NCBI RefSeq assembly: GCF_900116665.1 | Contig: NZ_FPBK01000007.1 | Span: 1 to 64,000, forward strand | Direction: 5' to 3' | From: Pustulibacterium marinum | GTDB taxonomy: Bacteria; Bacteroidota; Bacteroidia; Flavobacteriales; Flavobacteriaceae | Length of the DNA stretch: 64,000 bases | In this document: piece by piece, positions 7,613 to 15,524 of the stretch | Numbering within the stretch: the stretch's first letter is position 1 | Layout: the number at the start of each line of letters is the position of its first letter | Notes under the pieces: generated by a model | What the model was told of the DNA's origin: nothing | Database searches by the model: none | What the model saw: the letters and a program-made list of their open reading frames with translations, nothing else | Position numbers and translations under genes: made by a program

Positions 7613-8578
7613 ATGTCAAACACTATAGAAAATGTAACCTGTCTTATTATAGGTTCGGGACCTGCTGGGTATACAGCGGCTATTTATGCAGCGCGTGCTA
7701 ACATGAACCCTGTGATGTACCGAGGAATGCAACCGGGCGGACAGTTAACAACCACTAATGATGTAGAGAATTTCCCTGGTTATCCTGAAGGAATTACTGG
7801 ACCCGAAATGATGATGCAGTTAGAACAACAAGCAAAACGTTTTGAAGCTGATATTAGAGATGGTTGGGTTACTAAAGTTGACTTTTCTGGACCAACGCAT
7901 AAAGTTTGGGTAGATAACGGAAAGAAAGAGATTCATGCAAAGTCCGTAATCATTTGTACCGGAGCTTCAGCTAAATATTTAGGATTACCGTCTGAGCAAC
8001 ATTATCTTGGAGTGGGTGGTGGAGTATCGGCTTGTGCCGTTTGTGACGGATTCTTCTACAGAAATCATGATGTAGTGATTGTTGGAGCAGGGGATTCTGC
8101 TTGTGAAGAAGCTCATTATCTTTCTAAACTTTGTAAAAAAGTAACCATGTTGGTAAGAAGAGACGAGTTTCGTGCTTCTAAAATCATGGCAGAACGTGTT
8201 CAGAAAACAGAAAATATTGAGATTCTTTTCAATACAGAAACAGAAGAAGTTATTGGAGACGGACAATTGGTAAGTGCTATCAAAGTGAAAAATAACGTAA
8301 CTGGAGTAAGTACTGAAATTCCAGCAACCGGATTCTTTGTAGCTATTGGGCATAAACCAAATACAGACTTGTTTGTAGATTACCTTGATTTAGATGAAAC
8401 AGGTTATATCATCAACAAACCAGGTACAGGTAAAACCAATGTGCCGGGAGTTTTTGTAGGAGGAGATGCTGCAGATCACGAGTACAGACAAGCCATTACA
8501 GCAGCTGGTTCCGGTTGTATGGCAGCCTTAGATGCAGAGCGCTATTTGGCAGAAGTAGAAGCGAATCAAGAAGCATAA
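7613..8578 (+). CDS. trxB: Thioredoxin-disulfide reductase
   Basis: 321 aa, full length. Flavoenzyme that passes electrons from NADPH to thioredoxin. FAD-binding GSGPAG (14-19) near the N-terminus, the redox pair CAVC (Cys141/Cys144) followed by DGFFYR, the NADPH-binding GAGDSACEEA, and the C-terminal FAD motif GVFVGGDAADHEYRQA are all in place. Cytoplasmic homodimer. It lies 114 bp after ohrR with its own promoter, and would supply the reductant for the Gpx-type peroxidase and for MsrB elsewhere in the window. Confidence 0.97.
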   Translation: MSNTIENVTCLIIGSGPAGYTAAIYAARANMNPVMYRGMQPGGQLTTTNDVENFPGYPEGITGPEMMMQLEQQAKRFEADIRDGWVTKVDFSGPTHKVWVDNGKKEIHAKSVIICTGASAKYLGLPSEQHYLGVGGGVSACAVCDGFFYRNHDVVIVGAGDSACEEAHYLSKLCKKVTMLVRRDEFRASKIMAERVQKTENIEILFNTETEEVIGDGQLVSAIKVKNNVTGVSTEIPATGFFVAIGHKPNTDLFVDYLDLDETGYIINKPGTGKTNVPGVFVGGDAADHEYRQAITAAGSGCMAALDAERYLAEVEANQEA

Positions 8579-8606
8579 GTAGAAAATATTTTTCATTTTA
8601 GATAGA

Positions 8607-8638
8607 AAAGAGGTCTTTTTAAAGGCCTCTTTTTTTTA
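8607..8638 (+). terminator. Terminator of trxB
   Basis: AAGAGGTC and GGCCTCTT form a stem with a short AT loop, followed by a run of T. Confidence 0.7.
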
Positions 8639-8829
8639 TGGAGTTTACTATTTCGTTTTAGTTTAGTGAGGCTTCGTCGATAAATATGAGCGGTTTGAGT
8701 TTCATAAAAGAAGGTTGGTAGTGCTTTTTACAGCATTAGTATAAGATAGAGGAAAAAGCTGGCTGAATTCTGTGTCCAAATTTATTTTAGCAGCCTAATT
8801 TATTAACCAACATTTTTAATTTTCTTTCA

Positions 8830-9678
8830 ATGAAAAAATTACTTCTTTTTTTGTCCATGGCTTGTGCCATTTCATTAGTTTCATGTGGAGACGATGATGA
8901 AGATCCGGTAGCAACAGCCATTACTGTAAGTTCAGATGTAACAAGTGCAGAGTATGGGAGCACATTTACCTTTACTGCAGAAGACGACCTAGGAAATGAT
9001 GTAACCTCAGAAGCTACTTTCTACGTAGATGGAACTTCAATTTCTGGAACAAGCTATACTCCAGATGCTATTGGTACTTATGAAGTGTATGCAGTTTATG
9101 AAGATTTAACAAGTACTTCAATCACTATTGAAACGGTTGTTCCTGCAGAACCAGATAATGGTTTTGTGGTTAGTGATGGAAGCACCTATACAACAGATGC
9201 ATCATTATTTATTTTCTACGCTGATTATAGTGATTATGGATACAATATTTGGGTGACTTCTGTGTACAATTCAGAGACTGAAGAGGAAATTGATATTTAT
9301 TTGGCAATATCTTCAGATGAAACCTATCCAGGAGATGGTTCTTACGTATATGATAGCAGTTTGTCATCATTACCTATGGCTTATATAGCTGGTTTATATT
9401 ATGGGGATACCGAAATAATAGCGTATAGTGCTGGCGACATGGATTTGGAAAGTTTAGATTTAACTATAGCAGATCTTTCAATTGATGAAGATGGATTAAC
9501 AGGTACTTGGAGTTTAGATTATGATATAGAAACTGAAGAAGGAACAACTGTCTCTGGAAACTATACTGGAGCTTGGGAGTTTCTTGACTATACCTCATAT
9601 ACAAGTTCTAAAGTTAGTCAAGAAAAAGACTTTAAATTTAAGAGAGTTTCTTTACCCGCAATTTCTACTAAATTTTAA
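8830..9678 (+). CDS. Lipoprotein with an Ig-like domain, paralogue 1
   Basis: 282 aa. The signal MKKLLLFLSMACAISLVSC ends in a lipobox Cys at residue 19 or 20, followed by an acidic GDDDEDP linker. Residues about 30-105 resemble a bacterial Ig-like (cadherin/Big-type) domain: TFTFTAEDDLGNDVTSEATFYVDG. The rest is acidic and rich in Tyr/Ser/Thr with no recognised fold. It shares the Ig-like part but not the C-terminal half with the next gene, which looks like a tandem duplication followed by swap or fast divergence of the distal domain. Likely surface or outer-membrane anchored. Function unknown. Confidence 0.8.
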   Translation: MKKLLLFLSMACAISLVSCGDDDEDPVATAITVSSDVTSAEYGSTFTFTAEDDLGNDVTSEATFYVDGTSISGTSYTPDAIGTYEVYAVYEDLTSTSITIETVVPAEPDNGFVVSDGSTYTTDASLFIFYADYSDYGYNIWVTSVYNSETEEEIDIYLAISSDETYPGDGSYVYDSSLSSLPMAYIAGLYYGDTEIIAYSAGDMDLESLDLTIADLSIDEDGLTGTWSLDYDIETEEGTTVSGNYTGAWEFLDYTSYTSSKVSQEKDFKFKRVSLPAISTKF

Positions 9679-9700
9679 GTTAGTTTATTGAAATATTCTC

Positions 9701-9745
9701 AAGGGTATTAGCAAATTTTTAAAATTTTTGCTGATACCCTTTACT
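9701..9745 (+). terminator. Terminator between the two Ig-like lipoproteins
   Basis: AAGGGTATTAGCAAA pairs with TTTGCTGATACCCTT (one G-U pair), followed by TTACTTTTTT. It separates the two paralogues into independent transcripts. Confidence 0.75.
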
Positions 9746-9812
9746 TTTTTCTACATAATCAGTTATAAGAGGGTAAAAATGGATTTCTTTCAAAAATGAG
9801 GGACTACCAATG

Positions 9813-9843
9813 TTTTGTGAACATTAAATTGTGATTAATTTTG
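9813..9843 (+). promoter_or_regulatory. Consensus promoter of the second Ig-like lipoprotein
   Basis: TTTTG (9813-9817), 18-bp spacer, TAATTTTG (9836-9843): both boxes match the Bacteroidota vegetative consensus exactly. The leader would be about 46 nt. This is the best promoter in the window and suggests strong constitutive expression. Confidence 0.7.
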
Positions 9844-9895
9844 CGAAAAGTAATACATTAGCGGCATTAGAATTATTAACCACTAAAATTTTATT

Positions 9896-10780
9896 ATGAA
9901 AAAATTATTTTTATTTCTTACAGTGGCTTGTGCATTATTAACATCTTGTGGAGATGATGATGAAGATGCAAGTGCTACAATGATTACTATTTCTGCAAAT
10001 GCAACAACAGGTGTTCCTGGTGATACTTTTACATTTACAGTAATGGATGATCTAGGAAACACTGTAACTAGTAGCTCTACTATTTATGTAAATGGTACAG
10101 CAATTTCAGGATCTACTTACACAGCTGATGCTTCTGGGACTGATGAAGTTTATGCAATGTATGAAAATTTAACTAGTGCTTCTATTTCTATTGAAGTTGC
10201 AGCCGTTGCTGAAGAAAATTCAATTTTTTATGATGCTGCTAACTACTCAGTTAACAATAGCGCATTAGTATTCTGGGGAGGTTATGATGACAACGGAACT
10301 ACAAAGGCTTACTGGTCTTTATTAGCTTTCACTGGTACAACAATTGATGATGCTAATGTTGAGGTGTCTGATAACTATTTAGATGTAGAATTTTTAACTG
10401 CTTTAGATTCTGAAGGTAGTTTAGTTCCTCCAACTCCTTCTACAGCAGAATATTTAGACGTTTATCAAATGTACGTTGATGGTACTGCTGTTGTAGATTT
10501 AGAAAATGATGTAACAGTAACAGAAACAAACGCTGATTTTGCATTAGGTACTACTTTTGAAGATTTAACAGAAACTTCTGTAGAATATTCTTTAGATGTT
10601 GATTTAGATGGTGTAGCTACTACTTTCATGTACGATGGAGCTCTTTTAGGTGTTTATGATGCATCTGGAAGCAGAATTAACATGAATGAGGATGTAAGAG
10701 GAGTTATTTCTGGTACATTATCAACAAAAGCTGAATTAGAAGCTAAGAAAGCAGCATTTTTCGCTCAATTAGCAAAATAA
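9896..10780 (+). CDS. Lipoprotein with an Ig-like domain, paralogue 2
   Basis: 294 aa. Signal MKKLFLFLTVACALLTSC with lipobox Cys at 18, then GDDDED. The Ig-like region (TFTFTVMDDLGNTVTSSSTIYVNGTAISG) is clearly related to the preceding gene; the C-terminal 190 residues are different and very acidic, ending with a short basic helix (KAELEAKKAAFFAQLAK). The gene uses a narrow set of AT-ending codons and has a perfect consensus promoter, both consistent with high expression. Function unknown; probably an abundant surface lipoprotein. Confidence 0.8.
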   Translation: MKKLFLFLTVACALLTSCGDDDEDASATMITISANATTGVPGDTFTFTVMDDLGNTVTSSSTIYVNGTAISGSTYTADASGTDEVYAMYENLTSASISIEVAAVAEENSIFYDAANYSVNNSALVFWGGYDDNGTTKAYWSLLAFTGTTIDDANVEVSDNYLDVEFLTALDSEGSLVPPTPSTAEYLDVYQMYVDGTAVVDLENDVTVTETNADFALGTTFEDLTETSVEYSLDVDLDGVATTFMYDGALLGVYDASGSRINMNEDVRGVISGTLSTKAELEAKKAAFFAQLAK

Positions 10781-10804
10781 TATATTTTAGCATTAAGCAG
10801 CTTT

Positions 10805-10834
10805 AAAGGCGATTCTTTTGAATCGCCTTTTTTT
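10805..10834 (+). terminator. Terminator of the second Ig-like lipoprotein
   Basis: AAAGGCGATTC, loop TTTT, GAATCGCCTTT: a perfect 11-bp stem followed by T residues. Confidence 0.85.
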
Positions 10835-10940
10835 ATATATGGTTTTAAAGGTAGCTTGTTATAACTGGAAAGTAATTCAATTTAGATTATCCGATATTTA
10901 TATTGTTGGTTTGATGATCATTTAACAGTTATAACTTATC

Positions 10941-10987
10941 AAAACGAAAAGAGCGCAGATAGATTCTATCTGCGCTCTTTTCGTTTT
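10941..10987. repeat. Perfect 22-bp inverted repeat with 3-nt loop
   Basis: Left arm 10941-10962 and right arm 10966-10987 are exactly complementary (core GAGCGCAGATAG / CTATCTGCGCTC, A/T-rich outer ends AAAACG / CGTTTT). Such a hairpin can act as a terminator on both strands, and it lies between convergent genes, but it is longer and more perfect than the other terminators in this window, and the lipoprotein gene already has its own terminator at 10805. Confidence 0.85.
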
Positions 10988-10989
10988 CC

Positions 10990-11018
10990 ACTGCTTTGAC
11001 GTTTGAGGTCAAAGCAGT
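10990..11018. repeat. Second hairpin, 11-bp perfect arms
   Basis: ACTGCTTTGAC, loop GTTTGAG, GTCAAAGCAGT. It lies 2 bp from the 22-bp inverted repeat. On the minus strand the two would form consecutive stem-loops in the tail of the PspC transcript. Confidence 0.8.
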
Positions 11019-11030
11019 TATCTTTTCAGT

Positions 11031-11099
11031 TTAAAACCACATTACCAATTGGCATAGTGTTAAAATAAGTGTTACCAGGAGTTTTGATAAAATTTCCAT
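11031..11099 (-). CDS. Candidate small hydrophobic peptide downstream of the PspC gene
   Basis: An ATG-started frame of 22 codons reading MEILSKLLVTLILTLCQLVM and two more residues: almost entirely one hydrophobic helix. It begins 40 bp after the PspC stop and ends 13 bp before the twin hairpins, so it would be the last frame of the padR-pspC transcript. A chance frame of this size is quite possible in AT-rich DNA, and I see no clear ribosome-binding signal. Reported because size, composition and position resemble small membrane peptides. Confidence 0.25.
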   Translation of the reverse strand: MEILSKLLVTLILTLCQLVMWF

Positions 11100-11138
11100 A
11101 GTAGTTGAGTTTTTTAGTTTAGTTAGATGTTTTTAAAA

Positions 11139-12824
11139 TTACTCACTGTCCGAAGCTCTTCTTTCAACTTCTAAAACAGGTTCAGGATCTGTATCGGTTT
11201 CAATTACGGTATTGTCTTCTTCCAATGTTTCATCTTCCGTCACTTCAGTTTCGGATTCCGGGAAGTCACAATTCACACATTCCAATTGCTCTTTCCCCAT
11301 GAGCCATTGATAATCTGGCATATCTCTGTCGTAAATATCAAAATTATTATCTACGCTACGTAATACACGTTTTAGAGATGCATCTAAATCTACATGTGTG
11401 TTGGTAGGAAGATAAACCGTTACATAAATGCGTTGTTCAAAATAACCATTTTCTACCTCGGTAAAAAGGTAATCATTTAATTCTAAAGTATTGTTATTAA
11501 ATGAATAAGAATATATGATGTCGTTTGCCGCATCTTTTGCTGCTCTTAAATTAGCACCTTCAGATCTTTTTGAAATTCTTATAAAACCAACAGAATCGCG
11601 GGTATGTTCTATATCTAAATAAACAGATGTTTTGTAAATCTTTTGTTCTCCATCAACTTCTACATATTGAATTCCATTACTGCTAGAAATATTATTGTAC
11701 AGTTTTCGGTCACTTAATAATATGGTAAGCGTATTGTCTTGAGAAACGTTTAACTCATAGTTTTCACTTATAGTAGTTCTCGTACTGGTTTCCGCGGCTT
11801 TCTTCAACCCAAAAAATATTAATCCTAAGACAGAAAGAATCCAAACTCCGAGTAAACTGTATTTAGCTACATTTCCAATAGATTTGATGCTAGAGAAAAT
11901 AATTTTTAGACCTAGAATAAACAGAAACAAAAATGGAATTCCAATAGCAAAAAAGATACAAAGTGAGAAAAACCATAATGGGATGCCACTTAAGAAATAC
12001 GTTTGCACGTGTGTAATGGGAGGAAACTGCATAAAGCTAGTGCTTCCTACCGCAAAAAGACTCAAGATTAATCCTATCAAAGTACTCGCAGCAACAATTA
12101 TGATAAGAATTCCAAAGAATTTCCCAATGACTTTTAGAATGGACACTAGTACATTTCCAATAGATTCAAAAACCGTTTGCGAACCCGACTTTACTTTTCG
12201 ACCCACTTTTTCATAATCTACGTTTTTCACGCGCTCGGTAACATCGTCAAATCCTTCTTTTACTTTTTTCTCGATATTGCTAATGTTTACCGGCTCCCCC
12301 CGCATGGCAAGCTTTTGTGCTGTGGTAGTAGCTTCGGGCATTACAATCCAAAAGATGATGTACACCAAAATGATACTAAAGAAACTAGCAAACAGTAACA
12401 AAATCCATAACAGACGAACCCACAATGCATCAATACCTAAATAATAAGCCAACCCAGAGGAAACCCCAGAAATATATTTGTTATCAGGATCTCTTAACAG
12501 CTGCTTATTGTTTTTGGTACTTTTCGTTTTTTTAGCCGGTTCGTCTTCAAAAATTTCCTCGTCTACCATGTAGTCTTCTGGTTGCCCCATAATGGTAATC
12601 ACCTCGTTCACATCAGTAATGCTAACCACCTGACGCTCGTTTACCAGTCTTTCTGAGAATAGTTCTGCAATACGAGCTTCAATATCAGAAATGATTTCAT
12701 CCCTTCCTTGCGAATCAGAAAACGATCGTTTTATGGTGTTTAAATAGTGTTGCAACTTTGAAAATGCTTCTTCATCTATATGAAAAAACATGCCTCCTAA
12801 GTTTATATTTATTGTTTTGTTCAT
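11139..12824 (-). CDS. PspC-domain membrane protein
   Basis: 561 aa. An N-terminal cytoplasmic domain (about 1-105, MNKTININLGGMFFHIDEEA) typical of Bacteroidota PspC proteins precedes the PspC domain (about 108-170: LLRDPDNKYISGVSSGLAYYLG then the membrane segment LWVRLLWILLLFASFF). Further membrane helices follow at about 235-260, 280-305 and 320-340, and a beta-rich extracytoplasmic part with a very acidic Glu/Thr tail. PspC proteins take part in envelope or phage-shock stress responses. It starts 4 bp after the PadR stop, so the two are co-transcribed and the repressor probably controls it. Confidence 0.88.
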   Translation of the reverse strand: MNKTININLGGMFFHIDEEAFSKLQHYLNTIKRSFSDSQGRDEIISDIEARIAELFSERLVNERQVVSITDVNEVITIMGQPEDYMVDEEIFEDEPAKKTKSTKNNKQLLRDPDNKYISGVSSGLAYYLGIDALWVRLLWILLLFASFFSIILVYIIFWIVMPEATTTAQKLAMRGEPVNISNIEKKVKEGFDDVTERVKNVDYEKVGRKVKSGSQTVFESIGNVLVSILKVIGKFFGILIIIVAASTLIGLILSLFAVGSTSFMQFPPITHVQTYFLSGIPLWFFSLCIFFAIGIPFLFLFILGLKIIFSSIKSIGNVAKYSLLGVWILSVLGLIFFGLKKAAETSTRTTISENYELNVSQDNTLTILLSDRKLYNNISSSNGIQYVEVDGEQKIYKTSVYLDIEHTRDSVGFIRISKRSEGANLRAAKDAANDIIYSYSFNNNTLELNDYLFTEVENGYFEQRIYVTVYLPTNTHVDLDASLKRVLRSVDNNFDIYDRDMPDYQWLMGKEQLECVNCDFPESETEVTEDETLEEDNTVIETDTDPEPVLEVERRASDSE

Positions 12825-12828
12825 GATG

Positions 12829-13161
12829 TTACTGTTTTTGGCTTGTTACAATGGTTACTGCGTTTTGGAGTTCTTCCCAAGTGGTATTGAGTTCTTTTAA
12901 AAATATTTTTCCTGTTTCTGTAAGTGAATAATATTTTCTTGGTGGTCCGCTGGTTGATTCTTCCCAACGGTAACTTAATAATCCAGAATTTTTCAATCTG
13001 GTAAGTAAAGGATAAATAGTACCCTCTACTACCAGCATTTTAGCGCCTTTTAAGGTTTCCAGAATTTCTGCAACATACTTGTCTTCATCTTTTAGAATGG
13101 ATAAGATGCAGTATTCTAGAACACCTTTGCGCATTTGCGCCTTTGTGTTCTCAATTTTCAT
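12829..13161 (-). CDS. PadR-family transcriptional repressor
   Basis: 110 aa, the short PadR subfamily 2 form. The winged helix is visible: MRKGVLEYCILSILKDEDKYVAEILETL, then VVEGTIYPLLTRLKNSGLLSYRW and the basic wing SGPPRKYYSLTETGK. Such proteins are dimeric repressors, often of membrane-stress or efflux operons, and commonly lie upstream of PspC genes in Bacteroidota. The palindrome GGTATTATG-N5-CATAGTACC upstream of the DUF4870 gene is a candidate binding site. Confidence 0.92.
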   Translation of the reverse strand: MKIENTKAQMRKGVLEYCILSILKDEDKYVAEILETLKGAKMLVVEGTIYPLLTRLKNSGLLSYRWEESTSGPPRKYYSLTETGKIFLKELNTTWEELQNAVTIVTSQKQ

Positions 13162-13202
13162 AAGCCTGATCTTTGAATGTAATTAAACTGTTCATTTTTT
13201 GT

Positions 13203-13247
13203 GATTGATTGATGATTAATGATTGATTTTTGATTTGATTGATGAAT
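13203..13247. repeat. GATT-rich direct repeats upstream of padR
   Basis: A run of GATT/GATG units with irregular 4- and 11-bp spacing. The first 15 bases (13203-13217) occur again exactly at 13704-13718, inside the start of the DUF4870 gene, and both copies are preceded by TTTTTGTGAT. This looks like a short local duplication or slippage product. Confidence 0.6.
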
Positions 13248-13257
13248 GAACTCTATG

Positions 13258-13722
13258 CTATTTTATAATATTTAACGTAAACGGAATTTTATAGTAAATA
13301 CCTTCATTGGCTTTCATAGCAGCTAAAACAGCGCAGATAATTCCGTAGATCCAAAGGGAAATAAGTAAACTACCGGCCGTCAAAAGCCAAAAAATATTTC
13401 CGTGGATATGATCAAAACTATCCCAGAAAAAATTGTCATTTTGAAATGTAATGTGAAACATATCCCAAGATGCGTCCATGTTTAAAAGCGCAAAAGGAAT
13501 TCCAAGAATAAGGAGCAATAGTAGATGATATACTATGATACTTATTTGCAGATTCAAAGCTTGTTTTCCATGATGGTCTATAAAGTCACTTCGGTCTTTG
13601 TTAATAGCCCAAAGTACGATAGGAGCAATAAAATTCCCTAGCGGAATAAAGTATTTACTAAATACAGAAATGTGTATAAAAGTAGCTACGTTTTTGTGAT
13701 GTTGATTGATTGATGATTCCAT
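13258..13722 (-). CDS. DUF4870 membrane protein
   Basis: 154 aa with four membrane segments (about 25-40, 56-78, 105-125 and 128-145). The pattern FIAPIVLWAINKDRSDFIDHHGKQALNLQISIIVYH is the DUF4870 signature (DHHGKQALNFQ). Small integral membrane family of unknown function. It is first of a probable three-gene set, DUF4870, padR, pspC, although a 96-bp repeat-rich gap separates it from padR. Its 5' coding bases carry GATTGATTGATGATT, duplicated exactly in that gap. Confidence 0.88.
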   Translation of the reverse strand: MESSINQHHKNVATFIHISVFSKYFIPLGNFIAPIVLWAINKDRSDFIDHHGKQALNLQISIIVYHLLLLLILGIPFALLNMDASWDMFHITFQNDNFFWDSFDHIHGNIFWLLTAGSLLISLWIYGIICAVLAAMKANEGIYYKIPFTLNIIK

Positions 13723-13741
13723 AGCATATTATTTTCTTATG

Positions 13742-13784
13742 CAAATATATATCTAAAAAAAGGTATTATGCAAAACATAGTACC
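13742..13784 (-). promoter_or_regulatory. Promoter and candidate PadR operator before DUF4870-padR-pspC
   Basis: On the minus strand a TATATTTG -7 box (13749 to 13742) sits 20 bp before the start codon. Directly upstream, covering the expected -33 position, is the dyad GGTATTATG-N5-CATAGTACC (13762-13784; 8 of 9 positions symmetric). PadR proteins bind dyads with ATG/CAT cores, so a repressor site for the downstream padR product is likely. Confidence 0.5.
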
Positions 13785-13870
13785 TAAATTTAACATTTAA
13801 TTAAGAGGTTGGTTTGGGAGTGCATTTCGTTTATTTTTAATAAATTAGACTACTTTGTAAATATGATATT

Positions 13871-14326
13871 ATGGAATTTACTCCTAAAAAGTTCAATGCA
13901 TTCTTAGCGCTAAAGTTGCCATCTGCTTGGCTTTGTGGCGTTCGGGTTCAACAAATTTCTGATGAAAAATGTACAACATCTGTAAAACTAAAATGGATTA
14001 ATCAAAACCCATTTAAATCCATGTTTTGGGCTGTCCAAGGAATGGCTGCAGAATTGGCTACAGGTGTTTTAGTTATGCAAGCGATTCAAAATTCAAACCA
14101 AAAAATATCCATGTTGGTGGCTAGTAATAGTGCTACATTTCATAAAAAGGCAAAAGGGAAGATTGAATTTTTAGCTTTTGATGATCATGAAATTAAGACT
14201 GCCATAACACAAACGTTGGCCACGGGAGAAGGACAAATATTTACCATAAATGCAACCGGAATAGATGAGGAAGGAGATACTGTTTCTGAGTTTTCTTTTG
14301 TGTGGACCATTAAACTGAAAAAATAA
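13871..14326 (+). CDS. DUF4442 hotdog-fold thioesterase-like protein
   Basis: 151 aa, matching the DUF4442 family, which has a hotdog fold related to acyl-CoA thioesterases. Typical landmarks are the NPFKSMFWAVQGMAAELATGVL helix with the conserved Gln-Gly-Met-Ala/Ala-Glu, and the final strand DEEGDTVSEFSFVWTIK. Cytoplasmic. The catalytic activity of this subfamily is not proven. It precedes the AIM24-like gene by 58 bp, probably without functional link. Confidence 0.85.
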   Translation: MEFTPKKFNAFLALKLPSAWLCGVRVQQISDEKCTTSVKLKWINQNPFKSMFWAVQGMAAELATGVLVMQAIQNSNQKISMLVASNSATFHKKAKGKIEFLAFDDHEIKTAITQTLATGEGQIFTINATGIDEEGDTVSEFSFVWTIKLKK

Positions 14327-14384
14327 TTTGTAACAAAACAGAAAGTTCATTTACCAATAAATAGAATAACTTAAAAATTAGCTT

Positions 14385-15185
14385 ATGACATCACACGAAA
14401 TAGATTATGAGATTTTTGGAGAAGAAATGCAATATGTGGAAATAGAACTAGATCCTCAAGAAGCAGTAGTTGCCGAAGCCGGAACTTTTATGATGATGGA
14501 TAATGGAATCAAAATGGATACCATTTTTGGAGATGGATCTAACCAGAATCAAGGGGTGATGGGAAAACTGTTTTCTGCCGGAAAACGCATGCTTACAGGG
14601 GAAAGTTTGTTTATGACGGTTTTTTTGAATAATGATTTTGGTAAGAAAAAAGTAAGTTTTGCATCTCCTTATCCTGGGAAAATTGTACCTATTGACTTAA
14701 CCAATTATCGAGGTAAATTCATTTGTCAAAAAGATGCTTTTCTATGTGCAGCAAAAGGTGTTTCTGTTGGCGTAGAATTTAGTAGAAAATTGGGAAGAGG
14801 TCTTTTTGGTGGTGAAGGGTTCATCATGCAAAAACTAGAAGGAGATGGAATGGCGTTTGTGCATGCCGGAGGAACTTTGGCTAGAAAAGAATTAGCTCCC
14901 GGTGAAGTAATGAAAGTAGATACCGGTTGTATTGTTGGGTTTACGCAAGACATTGATTATAATATTGAGTTTATCGGAGGAATCCGAAATAGTATTTTTG
15001 GTGGAGAAGGATTGTTTTTTGCCACGCTAAGAGGTCCGGGAGTTGTTTATGTACAGTCGTTACCTTTTAGTCGATTAGCTGGAAGAGTGCTTCAGGCTGC
15101 TCCACAAATGGGAGGCCGTGATAAAGGTGAAGGAAGTATTTTAGGTGGAATTGGTAATTTGCTAGATGGGGATAATCGATTTTAA
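14385..15185 (+). CDS. AIM24 / TIGR00266-family protein
   Basis: 266 aa, the standard size. Built from repeated beta strands with Gly-rich turns: [21 protein letters not shown] at the start, then [23 protein letters not shown] and [25 protein letters not shown], which are diagnostic of the family. The fold is a trimeric beta barrel like the tryptophan RNA-binding attenuator protein, and the mitochondrial homologue is AIM24. The bacterial role is unknown. No signal peptide. Confidence 0.9.
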   Translation: MTSHEIDYEIFGEEMQYVEIELDPQEAVVAEAGTFMMMDNGIKMDTIFGDGSNQNQGVMGKLFSAGKRMLTGESLFMTVFLNNDFGKKKVSFASPYPGKIVPIDLTNYRGKFICQKDAFLCAAKGVSVGVEFSRKLGRGLFGGEGFIMQKLEGDGMAFVHAGGTLARKELAPGEVMKVDTGCIVGFTQDIDYNIEFIGGIRNSIFGGEGLFFATLRGPGVVYVQSLPFSRLAGRVLQAAPQMGGRDKGEGSILGGIGNLLDGDNRF

Positions 15186-15270
15186 CTAAATTGTTAATAT
15201 TTTAACATTTATGTAGTAATATTCGATACCAATTTTACGTTAATTTGCATATCATTTAAACCTAACAATT

Positions 15271-15468
15271 ATGGCCAGAGCTATGTTGGAGTACACCAAA
15301 ACTGTGCTTTCTAAAGTAAGTTTTGATGCTGTACTCTTCAAACGTGAACTCGAAAAAGCTGCAAAAAGGTTATTACCTTACGAAATTGAAGAATTACGTT
15401 TGTGGCTAAAGAGTTTCACCAACCAAAACCCCGAACTGTCAGATTGTTTATTGTTATTAAATAACTAA
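15271..15468 (+). CDS. Small conserved-looking hypothetical protein, 65 aa
   Basis: A compact, charged, helical protein: VLFKRELEKAAKRLLPYEIEELRLWLKSF followed by a leucine-rich end. It has its own ATG, AT-rich leader and a strong terminator directly after the stop, all supporting a real gene. No family recognised with confidence; I do not know its function. No membrane segment or signal. Confidence 0.7.
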   Translation: MARAMLEYTKTVLSKVSFDAVLFKRELEKAAKRLLPYEIEELRLWLKSFTNQNPELSDCLLLLNN

Positions 15469-15473
15469 AAAAG

Positions 15474-15500
15474 AAAGCCACTTATGATAAGTGGCTTTTT
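15474..15500. terminator. Bidirectional terminator between the 65-aa gene and oxyR
   Basis: AAAGCCACTTAT-G-ATAAGTGGCTTT, perfect 12-bp arms flanked by A and T runs on either side. Confidence 0.85.
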
Positions 15501-15524
15501 TAATTTTCGATATTTTATTAGTAT

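Noticed and set aside
10941-11018. Insertion sequence terminal repeats
   Set aside because: No transposase frame and no direct target duplication around the palindromes; the arms form hairpins rather than bracketing an element.
11884-12398. Two plus-strand frames within the PspC gene
   Set aside because: Antisense shadows of the PspC coding sequence; composition follows the reversed codons of hydrophobic segments.
12829-12858. TGTAACA-N15-CATCAT at the padR-pspC junction
   Set aside because: The second box overlaps the pspC start codon, so it cannot act as its promoter; likely chance in coding sequence.
14331-14360. A further TGTAACA-N15 element before the AIM24-like gene
   Set aside because: After the 15-bp spacer the sequence is TTACCA, which lacks the C..CT core of the other three copies.
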